Source: Bradyrhizobium guangzhouense (GTDB lineage Bacteria; Pseudomonadota; Alphaproteobacteria; Rhizobiales; Xanthobacteraceae). From it: a stretch of 64,000 nucleotides of DNA. The position numbers and the translations under genes are program-made. This document shows positions 1 to 10,200 of this stretch, piece after piece. The DNA is taken from assembly GCF_004114955.1 (NCBI RefSeq), contig NZ_CP030053.1:4340001-4404000 (forward strand), read 5' to 3'. The stretch's first letter is position 1, and the number at the start of each line of letters is the position of its first letter. The notes under the pieces were generated by a model. The model saw nothing but the letters and a program-made list of their open reading frames with translations. It searched no databases and had not been told where the DNA came from.

Positions 1-2528
1 AACGGCGTCGCGCTCTGGTACAGCGCGTCGTAGTAGCGCTTGTCGAAGATGTTGTTGACGAACAGCTTGACCTGCCAGTTCTTGTTGATCTTGGCTTCGG
101 CGAACGCATCGAAGCGCCAGTAGCCGGGGATCGACGTGCCCTGGTTTGCCGCGAGCAAAGTGCCGCCGTAGATCTGCGAGCGGTACACCGCCTGCCCGCC
201 CAGCTCCCAGACGTCGGTGAGCTGGTACTTCGTCAGCAGGCTGAATGACTGATGCGCGATGTTGGCGAGCGGACGCCCAACATTGGTTGGGTAAAGCGAC
301 GGCTGAGCCGACGGTGCAAGCGACTTCGTCACCTCGGATTGCATCAGCACGAGACCACCGAACACGCTCCACTTGTCCGTGATCTTGCCGCCGACCCCGA
401 GGTCGATGCCGCGAATGCGATAGGCCGCGCCGGCCGTGATGCAGGACACGGTGCCGGACGCTCCCGCCGGATAAGGACAGGCCGCGGTGGCAGTTGCTTT
501 CGTGACATTCTGCGCCTCGCGCGCGTTCTCCTTCTCGGTCTGGAACAGCGCGGCCGTCAGCAGCAAATGGCGATCGAACAGCTCCCACTTGGTGCCGAGC
601 TCGATCGCCTTGTTCTGCTCGGGGCCGAAGATCTGGTTCGAGCCGCCGTTGAGGACCGGTGAAAGACCGCCATAGGCCGTGCTGGTGCCGTCGAACTCGG
701 AGCCCACCGGATTCGACGACGTCGCATAGGCTGCATAGACGCTGCCGTTCGGAAGCGGCTTCAGCGTGACACCGAGGTTGAAGTTCGGAAGCCCGAACTC
801 AGCACTCTGCGTGCCAAAAGTTTGCGTGCCGCCGACTGAACCGTAGCCGCTGGTATTGATGGTGTAGTTGTCGTAGCGGACGCCGCCATTGAGAATGACG
901 AGATCGCGGTAGTTGGCGCTATCCATCGCATAGACGCTCTTGGTGTCGACCGAAAGGTTGGTCGGCGCTCCCAGCATCCGCGGTGTATCGAACCCGTTGA
1001 GGAAGGTGTATTGCGGCGCGAACACGCTGACACCCGAGGTCGAGCCGCCGGACGTGAATGACGGGCCGGCCGTTAGTTCCGAGTCCAGCCCGGCGTACTT
1101 GTCGATGAACGACGTCTCGCGCGAGACTTCGACACCACCAAGTGCGGTGTGCCTGAACCCGCCAGTGTCGAATTTGTAGGTCGCCTCGCTCTGGTTCGCC
1201 AGCACGCCCGTAACTTGGTAGCGGCTCTGCGGATTGAGGGTCACCGTCGAAGCCGACAACGGAATTGTGGCGATGGGAGATTCCGCCAGCGTACCGATGT
1301 AATCGTTGACCGAGCGCGATGCACGGATCTTGTCGGTGAGGACGAGATCGGGCGTCACGTAGACTTCGGCACCGACGGTTCCGATGTCCTGCTTGACCTT
1401 GAAGAAGTCGCGGTTGACGAAGCCGTAGAAATTGTTGCGGTTCGAGCCAAAATCCGGGAACGGACCGCCCGCGGTGGTGCTGTAGACATTGCCCACTGTC
1501 GGAGATCCCGGCCGGTAATACGGCACGCCGAAATCCGGGATGCCATGCTGATACGTGTGGATGTAGTCCGTCGTCACTTTGACGGCATCGACGGGCTTCC
1601 ACGTGGTCGCAATGAAGGCGCCACTCCGATCATCCGTGACGAAGTCGCGACCGGCAACACCCGCGTCCTGGAACAGGCCACCGGCGCGCACCGCAAAGGT
1701 TGGATTGATCACCTGGTTGACGTCGAGCGTCACGCGTTTGGTCTTGTCGGTCCCAAACGAGGTGTCCATGTCGTAGAAGCTCTTCTCCGTGTTCGCCTGC
1801 TTGGTGACGATGTTGATCGCACCACCGGCGACCCCGCGGCCGGAGAAGGTAGAGCCGGGACCTCGCAGAATTTCGACCTGCTCGGTGAAGAAGTTTTCAC
1901 GGACGCTGACGCCGGGATCGCGCACGCCATCAATGAAGATGTCGTTGCGGGCGTCGAAGCCGCGAATGAAGAAGCGGTCGCCAAAGGCGTTACCGCCCTC
2001 ACCCGTGCCGAGCGTCACGCCGGCCGTGCTGAGAATGGCCTGCTTCAAATTGGTGGCGTTCTTGTCGGCAAGCACGTCCTTGCTGAGCACGGTGATCGAT
2101 TTCGGCGTGTCGACCAACTTCTCCGGAAACTTTCCGCCGGCCTGGACGTGATCGACCTTGTAGGGCGCGGCCGGATCCGCATAGGGATTGCGATCGGCGG
2201 CGGGCGCGTTGGCGGGCTCCACCGGCGTTTGAGCGGCCTGCTGACGCTGCTGGGCGGCACGACGCAACGCGTTGCGGGCGCGGACCTGATCAGGGGTCGG
2301 TTTCGCGGTGGAGGAGCGCGGCCGCTCCTTGGGGGCGTCGACGTTGACGGGCGGCAGACTTGTTTGCTGCGCCTGTGCTGCGCCCGATACGGACGCGACT
2401 GCGATCAGGCTTGCGACCGTGGAAACAGTCTTGCCGGCCGCACCATCGAAATTGCCGACCAATGCCTGCCGTGCCGCGGTCGAACGCAACGACCGCGGAG
2501 CCCTCGCCATTCCCATCCTACGCCCCAT
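1..2528 (-). CDS. TonB-dependent siderophore receptor (paralog 1), 3' end outside the window
   Basis: Outer-membrane gated beta-barrel that would import a ferric siderophore using TonB energy. The reading frame is open from an ATG at 2528 to the window edge, about 842 codons. Alignment with the neighbouring paralog, which ends about 20 residues later, shows that only the last strand and terminal aromatic residue are missing. A signal peptide ends at AQA|QQ, followed by a Pro/Ala/Gln-rich linker and a plug domain (DTPKSITVLSKDVLADKNAT, then FFIRGFDARND and EILRGPGSTFSGRG). The barrel carries typical SxxTKYQL and YRFDAF strands. ATGs at 2528 and 2516 are both possible; I chose 2528 because it gives the same N-terminus length as the paralog. 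A perfect 15-bp inverted repeat lies 11 bp upstream. The substrate cannot be told from sequence. Confidence 0.93.
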   Translation of the reverse strand, partial: MGRRMGMARAPRSLRSTAARQALVGNFDGAAGKTVSTVASLIAVASVSGAAQAQQTSLPPVNVDAPKERPRSSTAKPTPDQVRARNALRRAAQQRQQAAQTPVEPANAPAADRNPYADPAAPYKVDHVQAGGKFPEKLVDTPKSITVLSKDVLADKNATNLKQAILSTAGVTLGTGEGGNAFGDRFFIRGFDARNDIFIDGVRDPGVSVRENFFTEQVEILRGPGSTFSGRGVAGGAINIVTKQANTEKSFYDMDTSFGTDKTKRVTLDVNQVINPTFAVRAGGLFQDAGVAGRDFVTDDRSGAFIATTWKPVDAVKVTTDYIHTYQHGIPDFGVPYYRPGSPTVGNVYSTTAGGPFPDFGSNRNNFYGFVNRDFFKVKQDIGTVGAEVYVTPDLVLTDKIRASRSVNDYIGTLAESPIATIPLSASTVTLNPQSRYQVTGVLANQSEATYKFDTGGFRHTALGGVEVSRETSFIDKYAGLDSELTAGPSFTSGGSTSGVSVFAPQYTFLNGFDTPRMLGAPTNLSVDTKSVYAMDSANYRDLVILNGGVRYDNYTINTSGYGSVGGTQTFGTQSAEFGLPNFNLGVTLKPLPNGSVYAAYATSSNPVGSEFDGTSTAYGGLSPVLNGGSNQIFGPEQNKAIELGTKWELFDRHLLLTAALFQTEKENAREAQNVTKATATAACPYPAGASGTVSCITAGAAYRIRGIDLGVGGKITDKWSVFGGLVLMQSEVTKSLAPSAQPSLYPTNVGRPLANIAHQSFSLLTKYQLTDVWELGGQAVYRSQIYGGTLLAANQGTSIPGYWRFDAFAEAKINKNWQVKLFVNNIFDKRYYDALYQSATP

Positions 2529-2538
2529 TCCATTGCTG

Positions 2539-2571
2539 CAGTGTGTCGCACTGTGGCAGTGCGACACACTG
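2539..2571. promoter_or_regulatory. Perfect 15-bp inverted repeat just before the receptor 1 start
   Basis: CAGTGTGTCGCACTG (2539-2553), TGG, CAGTGCGACACACTG (2557-2571): perfect arms with a 3-base centre. It ends 11 bp before the receptor start codon, so it is either an operator or a 5' leader hairpin that could mask the ribosome-binding region. The inner TGTCGC/GCGACA words recur as a palindrome upstream of the paralog at 5353-5364. Confidence 0.6.
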
Positions 2572-2637
2572 GTCGTATCGAGCGGGGCAATGAGGGTCAA
2601 CGCAATCACAGCACGAGCAACCTTGAATCCATCCAGA

Positions 2638-2700
2638 TCAAAACGATTCTAAATTCGAGTTTGAAATCGTTCTAAACTCGAGTTTGTAAGCGTTCTAAAT
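2638..2700 (-). promoter_or_regulatory. Repeated TTCTAAA/TTTGAAA motifs, candidate iron-responsive (Irr/ICE-like) control region
   Basis: About 23-bp-spaced repeats of a gattctaaa / cgttctaaa word occur three times (around 2645, 2669 and 2692). One copy is an imperfect palindrome, TTTGAAATCGTTCTAAA (2660-2676). The 12-mer TCAAAACGATTC (2638-2649) is repeated exactly at 5313-5324 upstream of the second receptor, at the same distance (about 110 bp) from the start codon. The half-site resembles the A/T-rich iron control element described for Irr in Bradyrhizobium. That assignment is inference. Confidence 0.5.
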
Positions 2701-2718
2701 TGAGGCCGACGTTTGCGC

Positions 2719-2746
2719 TCGCGATGCACGATCTCGTGCATCGCGA
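2719..2746. terminator. 13-bp perfect palindrome after receptor 2, possible terminator
   Basis: TCGCGATGCACGA (2719-2731), TC, TCGTGCATCGCGA (2734-2746). It lies 25 bp past the stop codon of the minus-strand receptor 2 gene. As RNA it would fold into a strong hairpin, but no T-run follows on the minus strand. It may therefore be a stem that protects the 3' end, or a protein site, rather than a classical terminator. Confidence 0.4.
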
Positions 2747-2771
2747 TGATGGCGGCGCAATCGGACCTGCA

Positions 2772-5201
2772 TCAGAACTTGGCCGTCGTGACGATGTAGA
2801 ACGCTCGCCCCGGCGCAACCGCGACGAACGGCACGGCACTGCGATAGAGCGTGTCGTAATAGAGCTTGTTGGTCAGGTTCTGCGCGTAGAACTTCATGGT
2901 CCAGTTCTTGTCGATCTTCTTTTCGACGAACGCATCGAAGCGCCAGTAGCTCGGCAGCTCGTTGCCGGTGTTGGCCGCGAACGTGCCGCCATAGACCTTG
3001 GAGCGGTACACCGCCTGTCCGCCGATCTCCCAGTCGCCATCGAGCTTGTACTTGGTCAGCATGCTGAACGATTGATGCGCGACGTTGGCGAGCTGCAGGC
3101 CGATGTTGGACGCGATGTTGCTTTGTGTGACCTTCGATTGCATCAGCACCAGGCCGCCGAACACGCTCCAGCGATCGGTGATCTTGCCCTCGGCCTCGAT
3201 GTCGATGCCCTGGATGCGGTAGGCCGCATTCGAGGTGAGCACGCCGGATGCATTGGTCTCGCGCGCATTGTCCTTTGTGGTCTGGAACAGTGCCGCGGAG
3301 ACCAGCAGGTGACGATTGGCAAGCTCCCACTTGGTGCCGACTTCCGCCGCCTTGTTGCGCTCTGGCCCGAGCAGGACGGCCGTGTTGGCGGGAACGCCGC
3401 CGTAATCGGTGCCGGTAGCGTCGAGCTCGGAGCCGAACGGATTGGCGGAAGTCGCATAGGCCGCGTAGAGACTGCCGATCGGCGTCGGCTTGTAGACCAG
3501 GCCGACATTGTAGTTGAACAGATCGGAGTTCTGCTTGAGGTAGGCCGAGTTCGTGGACGAACTCTGGCTATAGCCGTCGTAGCGAATACCGCCGTTCAGG
3601 ATGATGGTGTCGCGCCAGTTTGCGGTGTCCATGGCGTAGACGCTGCTGGTGTTGACGCCATAGCGGGTCGGATTGCCCGTCAGCGACGCTGAGCCGAAAC
3701 CACCGAGATACGTGTACTGAGGGGAGTAGAGATTAACTCCCGAGATCGCCCCGTTGCTCGTAAATGGCGAGCCGGCGAGCTCCGACGTCAGACCCGCGTA
3801 ACGGTCGATCGAGACATTCTCGTTGGTGTATTCGACGCCGAACACCGCGGTGTGCTTGACCCCGCCGGTATCGAGCTTGAACGTGGCCTCGTTCTGGTTG
3901 GCCCAGACGTCCACGGCCTGGTAGCGGCTCTGCGCGCTCGCCGTCGTGGTCCAGAGCAGCGGATTGGAATTGGTCGTCACCGGGTTCTGCGGCAGCGTGC
4001 CGATGTAATTGAGCAGCGAATGCTCGCCGCGCACCTTGCTGCTCAGCGTGATGGCTTCGTTGACCTTGTACTCGGCCGTGGCCGTGCCGAAATCCTGCCG
4101 CGCGGTCTGGAAGTCGCGGTTGAGGAAGCCATACCAGTTGCCGCGTGGAATGCCGGCCGACGTCACCGGCATATTGCCCTGCTTGTAAAAGGGCACGCCG
4201 AAGTCAGGCAGGCCGCTGAGATCGGTATGGACGTAGTTGGTCGTGATCTTGATATCGTTGGTCGGGGTGTACTTGGTGGACAGGAAGGTGCCCCAGCGAT
4301 CATCGGTCACGTAGTTGCGCCCCGCCACATTGGCGTCTTGAAACAGGCCGCCCGTGCGTACCGAGAAGGTCGGGTCGACCACCTGATTGACGTCGAGCGT
4401 GACGCGCTTGGTCCTGTCGGTGCCGAACTCGGTATCCATCCGCTTGAAGTTGACGTCGCCGGCCTGCTTGGTGACGATGTTGATGGCGCCGCCGGCGGTG
4501 CCGCGCCCCGCGTAGGAAGATGCGGGTCCGCGCAAAATCTCGATCTGCTCGGTGAAGAAGTTCTCGCGGATCGACACCGCGGGATCGCGGATGCCGTCGA
4601 TGAAGACGTCGTTGCGGGCGTCAAAGCCGCGAATGAAGAAGCGGTCGCCGAAGGCGTTGCCGCCCTCGCCCGAGCCCAGCGTCACGCCGGCGGTCGAGCG
4701 CCCGATTTCCTTCAGCGTCGTCGCGTTCTTGTCCGCGAGCACTTCCTTGCTGAGCACCGTGATCGTCTTCGGCGTGTTCAGCATCGGCTCGGGAAACTTG
4801 CCGGAGGCCTGCACGTGATCGACCTTGTAGGGCGCGGCGGGATCGGCATAGGGATTGCGATCCACCGCTCCGGCCGGTGCCGGTGCAACAGCCGCAGCCT
4901 GCTGCTGCGCCTGCTGGCGCTGCGCGGCGCGGCGAAGCGCATTGCGCGCGCGGACTTGCTCGGACGACGGCTTCGAGGCCGCTGGGCGCGGACGCTCGAC
5001 GGGCGCATCGACATTCACCGGCGGCAGGGTCGATTGCTGCGCCTGCGCGCCGCTCGACACCGACGCCACGGCAATCAGGCCAGCAACGACTGATGCCGTC
5101 TTGCCCAAATTGCCATCGAGGTTCTCTTCAACTGAATTTCTTGCCGAGATCGCACGCAGCGATCGCGGAGCCACGGCGAGCCCCATTCCAACACACCCCA
5201 T
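2772..5201 (-). CDS. TonB-dependent siderophore receptor (paralog 2)
   Basis: Complete outer-membrane receptor of about 809 aa, closely related along its whole length to the receptor gene that follows it on the same strand. Signal peptide VVAGLIAVASVSSGAQA|QQ; plug domain with DTPKTITVLSKEVLADKNAT, FFIRGFDARNDVFIDG and EILRGPASSYAGRG; barrel ending in a terminal Phe (IVTTAKF), as outer-membrane barrels do. The frame opens further upstream to 5261, but the paralog alignment (APRSLRA/APRSLRS) supports the ATG at 5201, giving MGCVGMG. No strong Shine-Dalgarno precedes any of the candidate starts. The two genes are 243 bp apart, each with its own control elements, so they look separately transcribed duplicates and may differ in ligand. 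Which ferric siderophore is imported is not visible. Confidence 0.94.
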   Translation of the reverse strand: MGCVGMGLAVAPRSLRAISARNSVEENLDGNLGKTASVVAGLIAVASVSSGAQAQQSTLPPVNVDAPVERPRPAASKPSSEQVRARNALRRAAQRQQAQQQAAAVAPAPAGAVDRNPYADPAAPYKVDHVQASGKFPEPMLNTPKTITVLSKEVLADKNATTLKEIGRSTAGVTLGSGEGGNAFGDRFFIRGFDARNDVFIDGIRDPAVSIRENFFTEQIEILRGPASSYAGRGTAGGAINIVTKQAGDVNFKRMDTEFGTDRTKRVTLDVNQVVDPTFSVRTGGLFQDANVAGRNYVTDDRWGTFLSTKYTPTNDIKITTNYVHTDLSGLPDFGVPFYKQGNMPVTSAGIPRGNWYGFLNRDFQTARQDFGTATAEYKVNEAITLSSKVRGEHSLLNYIGTLPQNPVTTNSNPLLWTTTASAQSRYQAVDVWANQNEATFKLDTGGVKHTAVFGVEYTNENVSIDRYAGLTSELAGSPFTSNGAISGVNLYSPQYTYLGGFGSASLTGNPTRYGVNTSSVYAMDTANWRDTIILNGGIRYDGYSQSSSTNSAYLKQNSDLFNYNVGLVYKPTPIGSLYAAYATSANPFGSELDATGTDYGGVPANTAVLLGPERNKAAEVGTKWELANRHLLVSAALFQTTKDNARETNASGVLTSNAAYRIQGIDIEAEGKITDRWSVFGGLVLMQSKVTQSNIASNIGLQLANVAHQSFSMLTKYKLDGDWEIGGQAVYRSKVYGGTFAANTGNELPSYWRFDAFVEKKIDKNWTMKFYAQNLTNKLYYDTLYRSAVPFVAVAPGRAFYIVTTAKF

Positions 5202-5312
5202 TCCAATTTCGTCGATGCGCGGCATGCGCGACGAGCGATGAGGCGGTGCTATCGGCCGCAAAAAATCGGGTCAATGCAACGGGGCCCGCGAGAGCACTTG
5301 AATAGGTCTAGT

Positions 5313-5324
5313 TCAAAACGATTC
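5313..5324 (-). promoter_or_regulatory. 12-mer shared by both receptor promoters
   Basis: TCAAAACGATTC, identical to 2638-2649, 112 bp upstream of the receptor 2 start (110 bp for receptor 1). The bases that follow are also similar (ccaaaatttcga versus taaattcga). Conservation of both sequence and position in an otherwise diverged spacer suggests a shared regulator, most likely an iron regulator. Confidence 0.5.
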
Positions 5325-5352
5325 CAAAATTTCGATCTCGAAATTGCTGAAA

Positions 5353-5364
5353 TGTCGCGCGACA
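5353..5364. promoter_or_regulatory. TGTCGCGCGACA palindrome upstream of receptor 2
   Basis: A perfect 12-bp palindrome made of the same TGTCGC/GCGACA half-sites as the inverted repeat upstream of receptor 1. A further GCGACA half-site is at 5385-5390. It is a candidate binding site for a regulator common to both receptors; the function is inferred only from recurrence. Confidence 0.4.
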
Positions 5365-5420
5365 CATTGATGCATCGGGACATAGCGACACTTGCCTTCG
5401 CGCATCATCTCGCGCAGCCG

Positions 5421-5660
5421 TCAGTCGCTGCTCGGCGGCTTCATCAGCGAGAACAATTCATCGACGGTACGCTGCGCGGTGGCACGTACGCGGTCGGTAT
5501 CGTCCATGCCGGCGATGTTGACGCCGCCAACGACGGCTTTGATCTCGTCGCGGAAGTCGGTGAGGAAGCGCAAGGGATCGCGCTGCTCGTTGGCAACACG
5601 CGCAATCAGTCCCGTGATCAAGATCTGGCACGCGATCAGCTTGCCGTTCAATTCGTCCAT
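5421..5660 (-). CDS. Small hypothetical protein (79 aa)
   Basis: No recognised family. The start at 5660 is chosen because GGGAG lies about 7 bases before the ATG; the frame extends further upstream but with composition unlike a protein. The product has no signal peptide or membrane helix. It looks like a small soluble helical protein (MDELNGKLIA..., DFRDEIKAVVGGV, TAQRTVDELFSLM). It sits upstream of the receptor 2 promoter on the same strand but 200 bp away, so it is probably not in its operon. Confidence 0.6.
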   Translation of the reverse strand: MDELNGKLIACQILITGLIARVANEQRDPLRFLTDFRDEIKAVVGGVNIAGMDDTDRVRATAQRTVDELFSLMKPPSSD

Positions 5661-6049
5661 TCCGCACTCCCGATATGGCGGCGCCGATATGAACGACGCT
5701 GGTTTTGGTGACAACCGAAACGTGGCGCCAGCGTTTAGAACCGTTCTCGCTCGGGCAAGTGCGCCTTCCCCGCAGAGCGCGTTCACGTGCGTCTTCCGTC
5801 GCAGGCCCACGCCTTCAGCGAGCATTTCCTGCCTCCCGCACGCTCCTCGTTCGCGACAGGAAAATGCAGCACTGCACACGGGCGCGTCACCCGTTTGCCT
5901 ACGGGGTGCAAAGCTTTCCAATTGTTTAGGATTCTCAACTGATAGTGCTGTTTACACTGGAACTTGGCGTGTAATATACAAGCCTTGCTGGAACCCTTCG
6001 ATTGCCCCGCAATTCGTTGTTTTGGGCATACAAGCCGATACGCTCAGAT
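5661..6049. other. Intergenic stretch upstream of the efflux operon
   Basis: 389 bases without a supported gene. It becomes AT-richer toward 5910-6000, as expected for a promoter, and holds the inverted repeat at 5952-5974. Nothing else is recognised in it. Confidence 0.5.
5952..5974. promoter_or_regulatory. TTACAC-N11-GTGTAA inverted repeat, candidate efflux-pump operator
   Basis: TTACAC (5952-5957) and GTGTAA (5969-5974) are perfect arms, 75 bp upstream of the adaptor start. Repeats of this TTACA/TGTAA kind are typical of TetR-type repressor sites in front of RND pump operons. No TetR gene adjoins, so the regulator would have to be elsewhere. Confidence 0.4.
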
Positions 6050-7225
6050 ATGAAAAAGTCACGGCCGATCCTGTGGATTGTCATCATCGCAGCCGTGGCC
6101 GGTGGCGGCTATTACGGCTGGAAGCGATATCAGGCCGCGGAGGCCGGAAAAACCCAGACTGCACAGAAGGGTGCGCCGCACGCCCCCGCCGTGCCCGTCA
6201 GCATCACGCCGGTCCAGAAGGCCGACTTCCCGGTCTACTTGACGGGCCTCGGCACCGTTCAGGGCTTCAACACCGTACAAGTCCGGACCCGGGTGGACGG
6301 TCAGATCGACAAGATCGCCTTCACCGAGGGCCAGACGGTCAAACAAGGCGAGCTGCTGGTCGAGATCGATCCGCGCCCGTTCCAGGCCGCCCTCGACCAG
6401 GCCAAGGCCAAGAAGTCGCAGGACGAGGCCAACCTCGCCAACGCCAATCTGGACCTTCAGCGCTACACCAAGCTCGGTGAATTCGCGACGCGGCAGCAGA
6501 CCGATACGCAGCGCTCCACGGTTGCCCAGCTCACCGCGCAGATCGCCGCCGACGAAGCCGCGATCGCCAACGCCCAGACCCAGCTCGACTACACCAAGGT
6601 CAAGTCGCCGATCACCGGCGTCGCGAGCCTGCGCCAGGTCGACATCGGCAACATCGTCAACGCCTCGAGCCAGACCGGCATCGTCACCATCGCGCAGATC
6701 GAGCCCATCACGGTGATCTTCACGGCGCCGGAGGACCAGCTGCCCTATATCAGCGAGGGCCAGAAATCCGGCGAGCTCAAGGTGATCGCCTTCACCACCG
6801 ACGGCAAGAAGACGCTGGCCGAAGGCAAGCTTGCCGTCATCAACAACCAGGTCGATACGACCAGCGGGACTATCAGGCTCAAGGCGGTGTTCGACAACAA
6901 GGAGCACACGCTGTGGCCGGGGCAATCGGTGTCGACACGCCTCCTGGTCCGGACGCTGAAGGACGCGACCATCGTTCCCGACGACGCGGTCCAGCATTCG
7001 ACCAACGGCCTCTACGCCTACACGGTCAGCCCGGACAACAAGGCCGAGGTCCGCAAGATCAAGGTCAGCTACTCCATCGACGGACGTTCGGTGGTCGATG
7101 AGGGATTGAGCCCCGGTCAGCAGGTGATCACCGGCGGGCAGTACAAGGTTCAGCCCGGCAGCCTGGTCTCGACGACCGTCGCGAGTTCAGATTCGGTCCA
7201 GAAAAACAAGGTCCAGCAGGAATGA
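6050..7225 (+). CDS. RND efflux periplasmic adaptor subunit (MdtA/AcrA type)
   Basis: Membrane-fusion protein that links an inner-membrane RND pump to an outer-membrane channel. The start ATG at 6050 gives MKKSRPILWIVIIAAVAGGGYYGW, a short n-region and one N-terminal anchor helix. A start 48 bases upstream would only add a polar leader. Next come a half-motif of the barrel-sandwich domain (VRTRVDGQIDKIAFTEGQ), a Gln/Ala-rich helical hairpin at about residues 105-175, the second lipoyl half (VKSPITGVASLRQVDIGN), a beta-barrel and a membrane-proximal domain. 391 aa, normal for the family. The last codons overlap the pump gene by 4 bases (ATGA), so the two are translationally coupled. No outer-membrane channel gene follows. 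Substrate unknown. Confidence 0.93.
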   Translation: MKKSRPILWIVIIAAVAGGGYYGWKRYQAAEAGKTQTAQKGAPHAPAVPVSITPVQKADFPVYLTGLGTVQGFNTVQVRTRVDGQIDKIAFTEGQTVKQGELLVEIDPRPFQAALDQAKAKKSQDEANLANANLDLQRYTKLGEFATRQQTDTQRSTVAQLTAQIAADEAAIANAQTQLDYTKVKSPITGVASLRQVDIGNIVNASSQTGIVTIAQIEPITVIFTAPEDQLPYISEGQKSGELKVIAFTTDGKKTLAEGKLAVINNQVDTTSGTIRLKAVFDNKEHTLWPGQSVSTRLLVRTLKDATIVPDDAVQHSTNGLYAYTVSPDNKAEVRKIKVSYSIDGRSVVDEGLSPGQQVITGGQYKVQPGSLVSTTVASSDSVQKNKVQQE

Positions 7226-10200
7226 CCGAAGGCGGGATTTCGGCACCTTTCATCCGTTATCCCATCGGCACATCGCTGCTGATGGCCGGCATTCTTTTTG
7301 TCGGTCTCGTCGCCTATCCGCTGCTGCCGGTGGCGCCGCTGCCGCAGGTGGACTTCCCGACCATCCAGATCACGGCCAATTTGCCGGGCGGCAGCCCGGA
7401 GACGATGGCCTCGTCGGTCGCGCAGCCGCTGGAGCGCCAGTTCGCCCAGATTCCCGGCATCGCGCAGATGACCTCGACGAGCTATCTTGGCACCGCGTCG
7501 ATCACCATCCAATTCGATCTCAACCGCAGCATCGACGGCGCCGCCAACGACGTACAGGGCGCCATCAACGCCGCCGCCGGTCAATTGCCGAAGAACCTGC
7601 CCTCGCCGCCGACCTATCGCAAGGTCAATCCGGCGGACTCTCCGATCCTGCTTCTATCCGCCACTTCCGAGACGCTGCCTCTGACCAGCGTCAGCGATGC
7701 GGTCGACGCGCAGCTTGCCCAGCAGATCAGTCAGATATCCGGTGTCGCACAAGTCATCATCGGCGGTCAGCAGAAGCCGGCCATCCGGGTCCAGATCGAT
7801 CCCGCCAAGCTCGTCGCCAAGGGGTTGTCACTGGAGGACGTGCGGACCCAGATAGCGATCACGACCGTCGATAGTCCCAAAGGCAACATCGACGGCGAGA
7901 AGCGCGCCTATACGATCTACGCCAACGATCAGCTGACGCAGTCAAAGGACTGGAACGACGTCATCGTCGCGTATCGCAACGGCGGTCCGCTGCGTATCCG
8001 CGACATCGGCCAGGCCGTCACCGGCCCCGAGGACGCCAAACAGGCCGCCTGGGCGAACGGCAAACGCGGCGTCTTCCTGGTTGTGTTCAAGCAGCCGGGC
8101 GCGAACGTCATCGAAACCGTGGACAAGATCAAAGCGGCCTTGCCCCGCCTCGTTGCCGCGATCCCGCCTGCGATCAAGATCGAGCTGATGAGCGACCGAA
8201 CCCAGACCATTCGGGCCGCGGTCGAGGACGTGCAGTTCACCCTGCTTCTGACCATCTTCCTGGTAGTCATGGTCATCTTCGTCTTCCTGCGCAGCTTCTG
8301 GGCGACGGTCATTCCGACGATCACGGTGCCGCTGGCGCTGCTCGGCGCCTGCTCCCTGATGTGGGTATTCGGCTACACACTGGATAACCTGTCGCTGATG
8401 GCGCTGACGATCGCGGTCGGCTTCGTGGTCGACGACGCCATCGTCATGCTCGAGAACATCTCCCGCTACGTCGAGGAAGGTGAAGCCCCGATGGCCGCCG
8501 CCTTCAGAGGCGCGAAGGAAATCGGTTTCACCATCGTTTCGATCAGTATCTCGCTGGTCGCGGTGCTGATACCGCTGTTGCTGATGGGCGGCATCATCGG
8601 CCGCCTGTTCCGCGAGTTCGCCGTCGTGCTGGCGATGACCATCTTCGTCTCGATGATCGTCTCGCTGACACTCACCCCGATGATGGCGTCGCGCTTCCTG
8701 CGCGCCCATGGCGAGATCCAGCACGGCCGCTTCTACCAGTGGAGCGAACGCGCCTTTGACGCGATGCTGCGCGGCTATGAGCATATCCTCGACATCGCCT
8801 TGAGCTGGAAGCGCACGACGCTCGTCATTTTCTTCGCAACCCTTGCGCTGTCGGTCTATCTCTTCGTCTTGATCCCCAAAGGCTTCTTCCCGCAGCAGGA
8901 CAACGGCCTGATCACCGCGACCTCGGAAGCTTCGCAGGACATCTCCTTTGCGGCCATGAAGGAACGGCAGGAGGCGCTCGCCAAGATCATCCAGGCAGAT
9001 CCCGCCGTCGCCAGCGTCGCCATGGCCATCGGCGGCAGCGGAAGAGCCGGCAACAACGGCAACCTGTTCATCACCTTGAAACCCCGGGATCAGCGCGACG
9101 TTTCGGCGCAGCAGGTCATTGGACGCCTCCGTCCGCAGCTTGAGAAGGTGCCGGGCGCGCGGCTTTACATGCAGGCGGCCCAGGACGTCCGGCTCGGCGG
9201 CCGGCCGACACGCACCCAGTTCGAGTTCACGCTGCAGGATGCCGATCTCTCCGAGCTGAACGAATGGGCGCCGAAAATTCTCGCCAAGATGCAGACGCTG
9301 CCGGAGCTGCGCGACGTCGCGACCGACCAGCAGACCCAGGGCACCACGGTCCAGCTCAAGATCAATCGTGACACCGCCTCGCGCTACGGCATCCAGCCGC
9401 AGCTGATCGATGACACTCTCTATGATGCCTTCGGCCAGCGGCAGGTTACGCAGTATTTCACGCAGCTCAACACCTACAAGGTGATCCTGGAAATCCTGCC
9501 GGAGATGCAAGGCAACCTGGATTCGCTGAACAAGCTCTATCTGAAATCGCCGCTGACCGGGGATCAGGTGCCGCTGTCGACCTTTGCGACCTGGACCACC
9601 GATCCGGTTCGTCCGCTTTCGATCAGCCACCAGGGCCAATTCCCGGCGATCACGATCAGCTTCAACCTCGCCCAGGGCGTTGCGCTCGGCCAGGCCACCC
9701 AATCCGTTCAGAAGGCGATGGCCGATCTCGGTGCGCCGGCGACGCTGAATTCGAGCTTCCAGGGCACCGCGCAGGCGTTCCAGCAGTCGCTCGGCACCGT
9801 GCCGCTGCTGATCCTCGCGGCGCTGGTCGTGGTCTATCTGATCCTCGGCATCCTCTATGAAAGCTACATCCATCCGATCACGATTCTGTCGACCCTGCCC
9901 TCGGCCGGTGTCGGGGCGCTCATGATTCTGATGGCGGCTGGCTTCGACTTCAGCCTCATTGCCTTGATCGGAATCATCCTGCTGATCGGCATCGTGAAGA
10001 AGAACGGCATCATGATGGTCGACTTCGCCATCGCAGCCGAACGCGACGGCAAGACGCCGGAGGAATCGATCCGCCAAGCCGCGCTGTTGCGCTTCCGCCC
10101 GATCATGATGACGACGATGGCAGCACTGCTCGGCGGCGTGCCCTTGATGCTCGGCCACGGCACCGGCGCCGAGATCCGCCAGCCGCTCGGCTACGCGATG

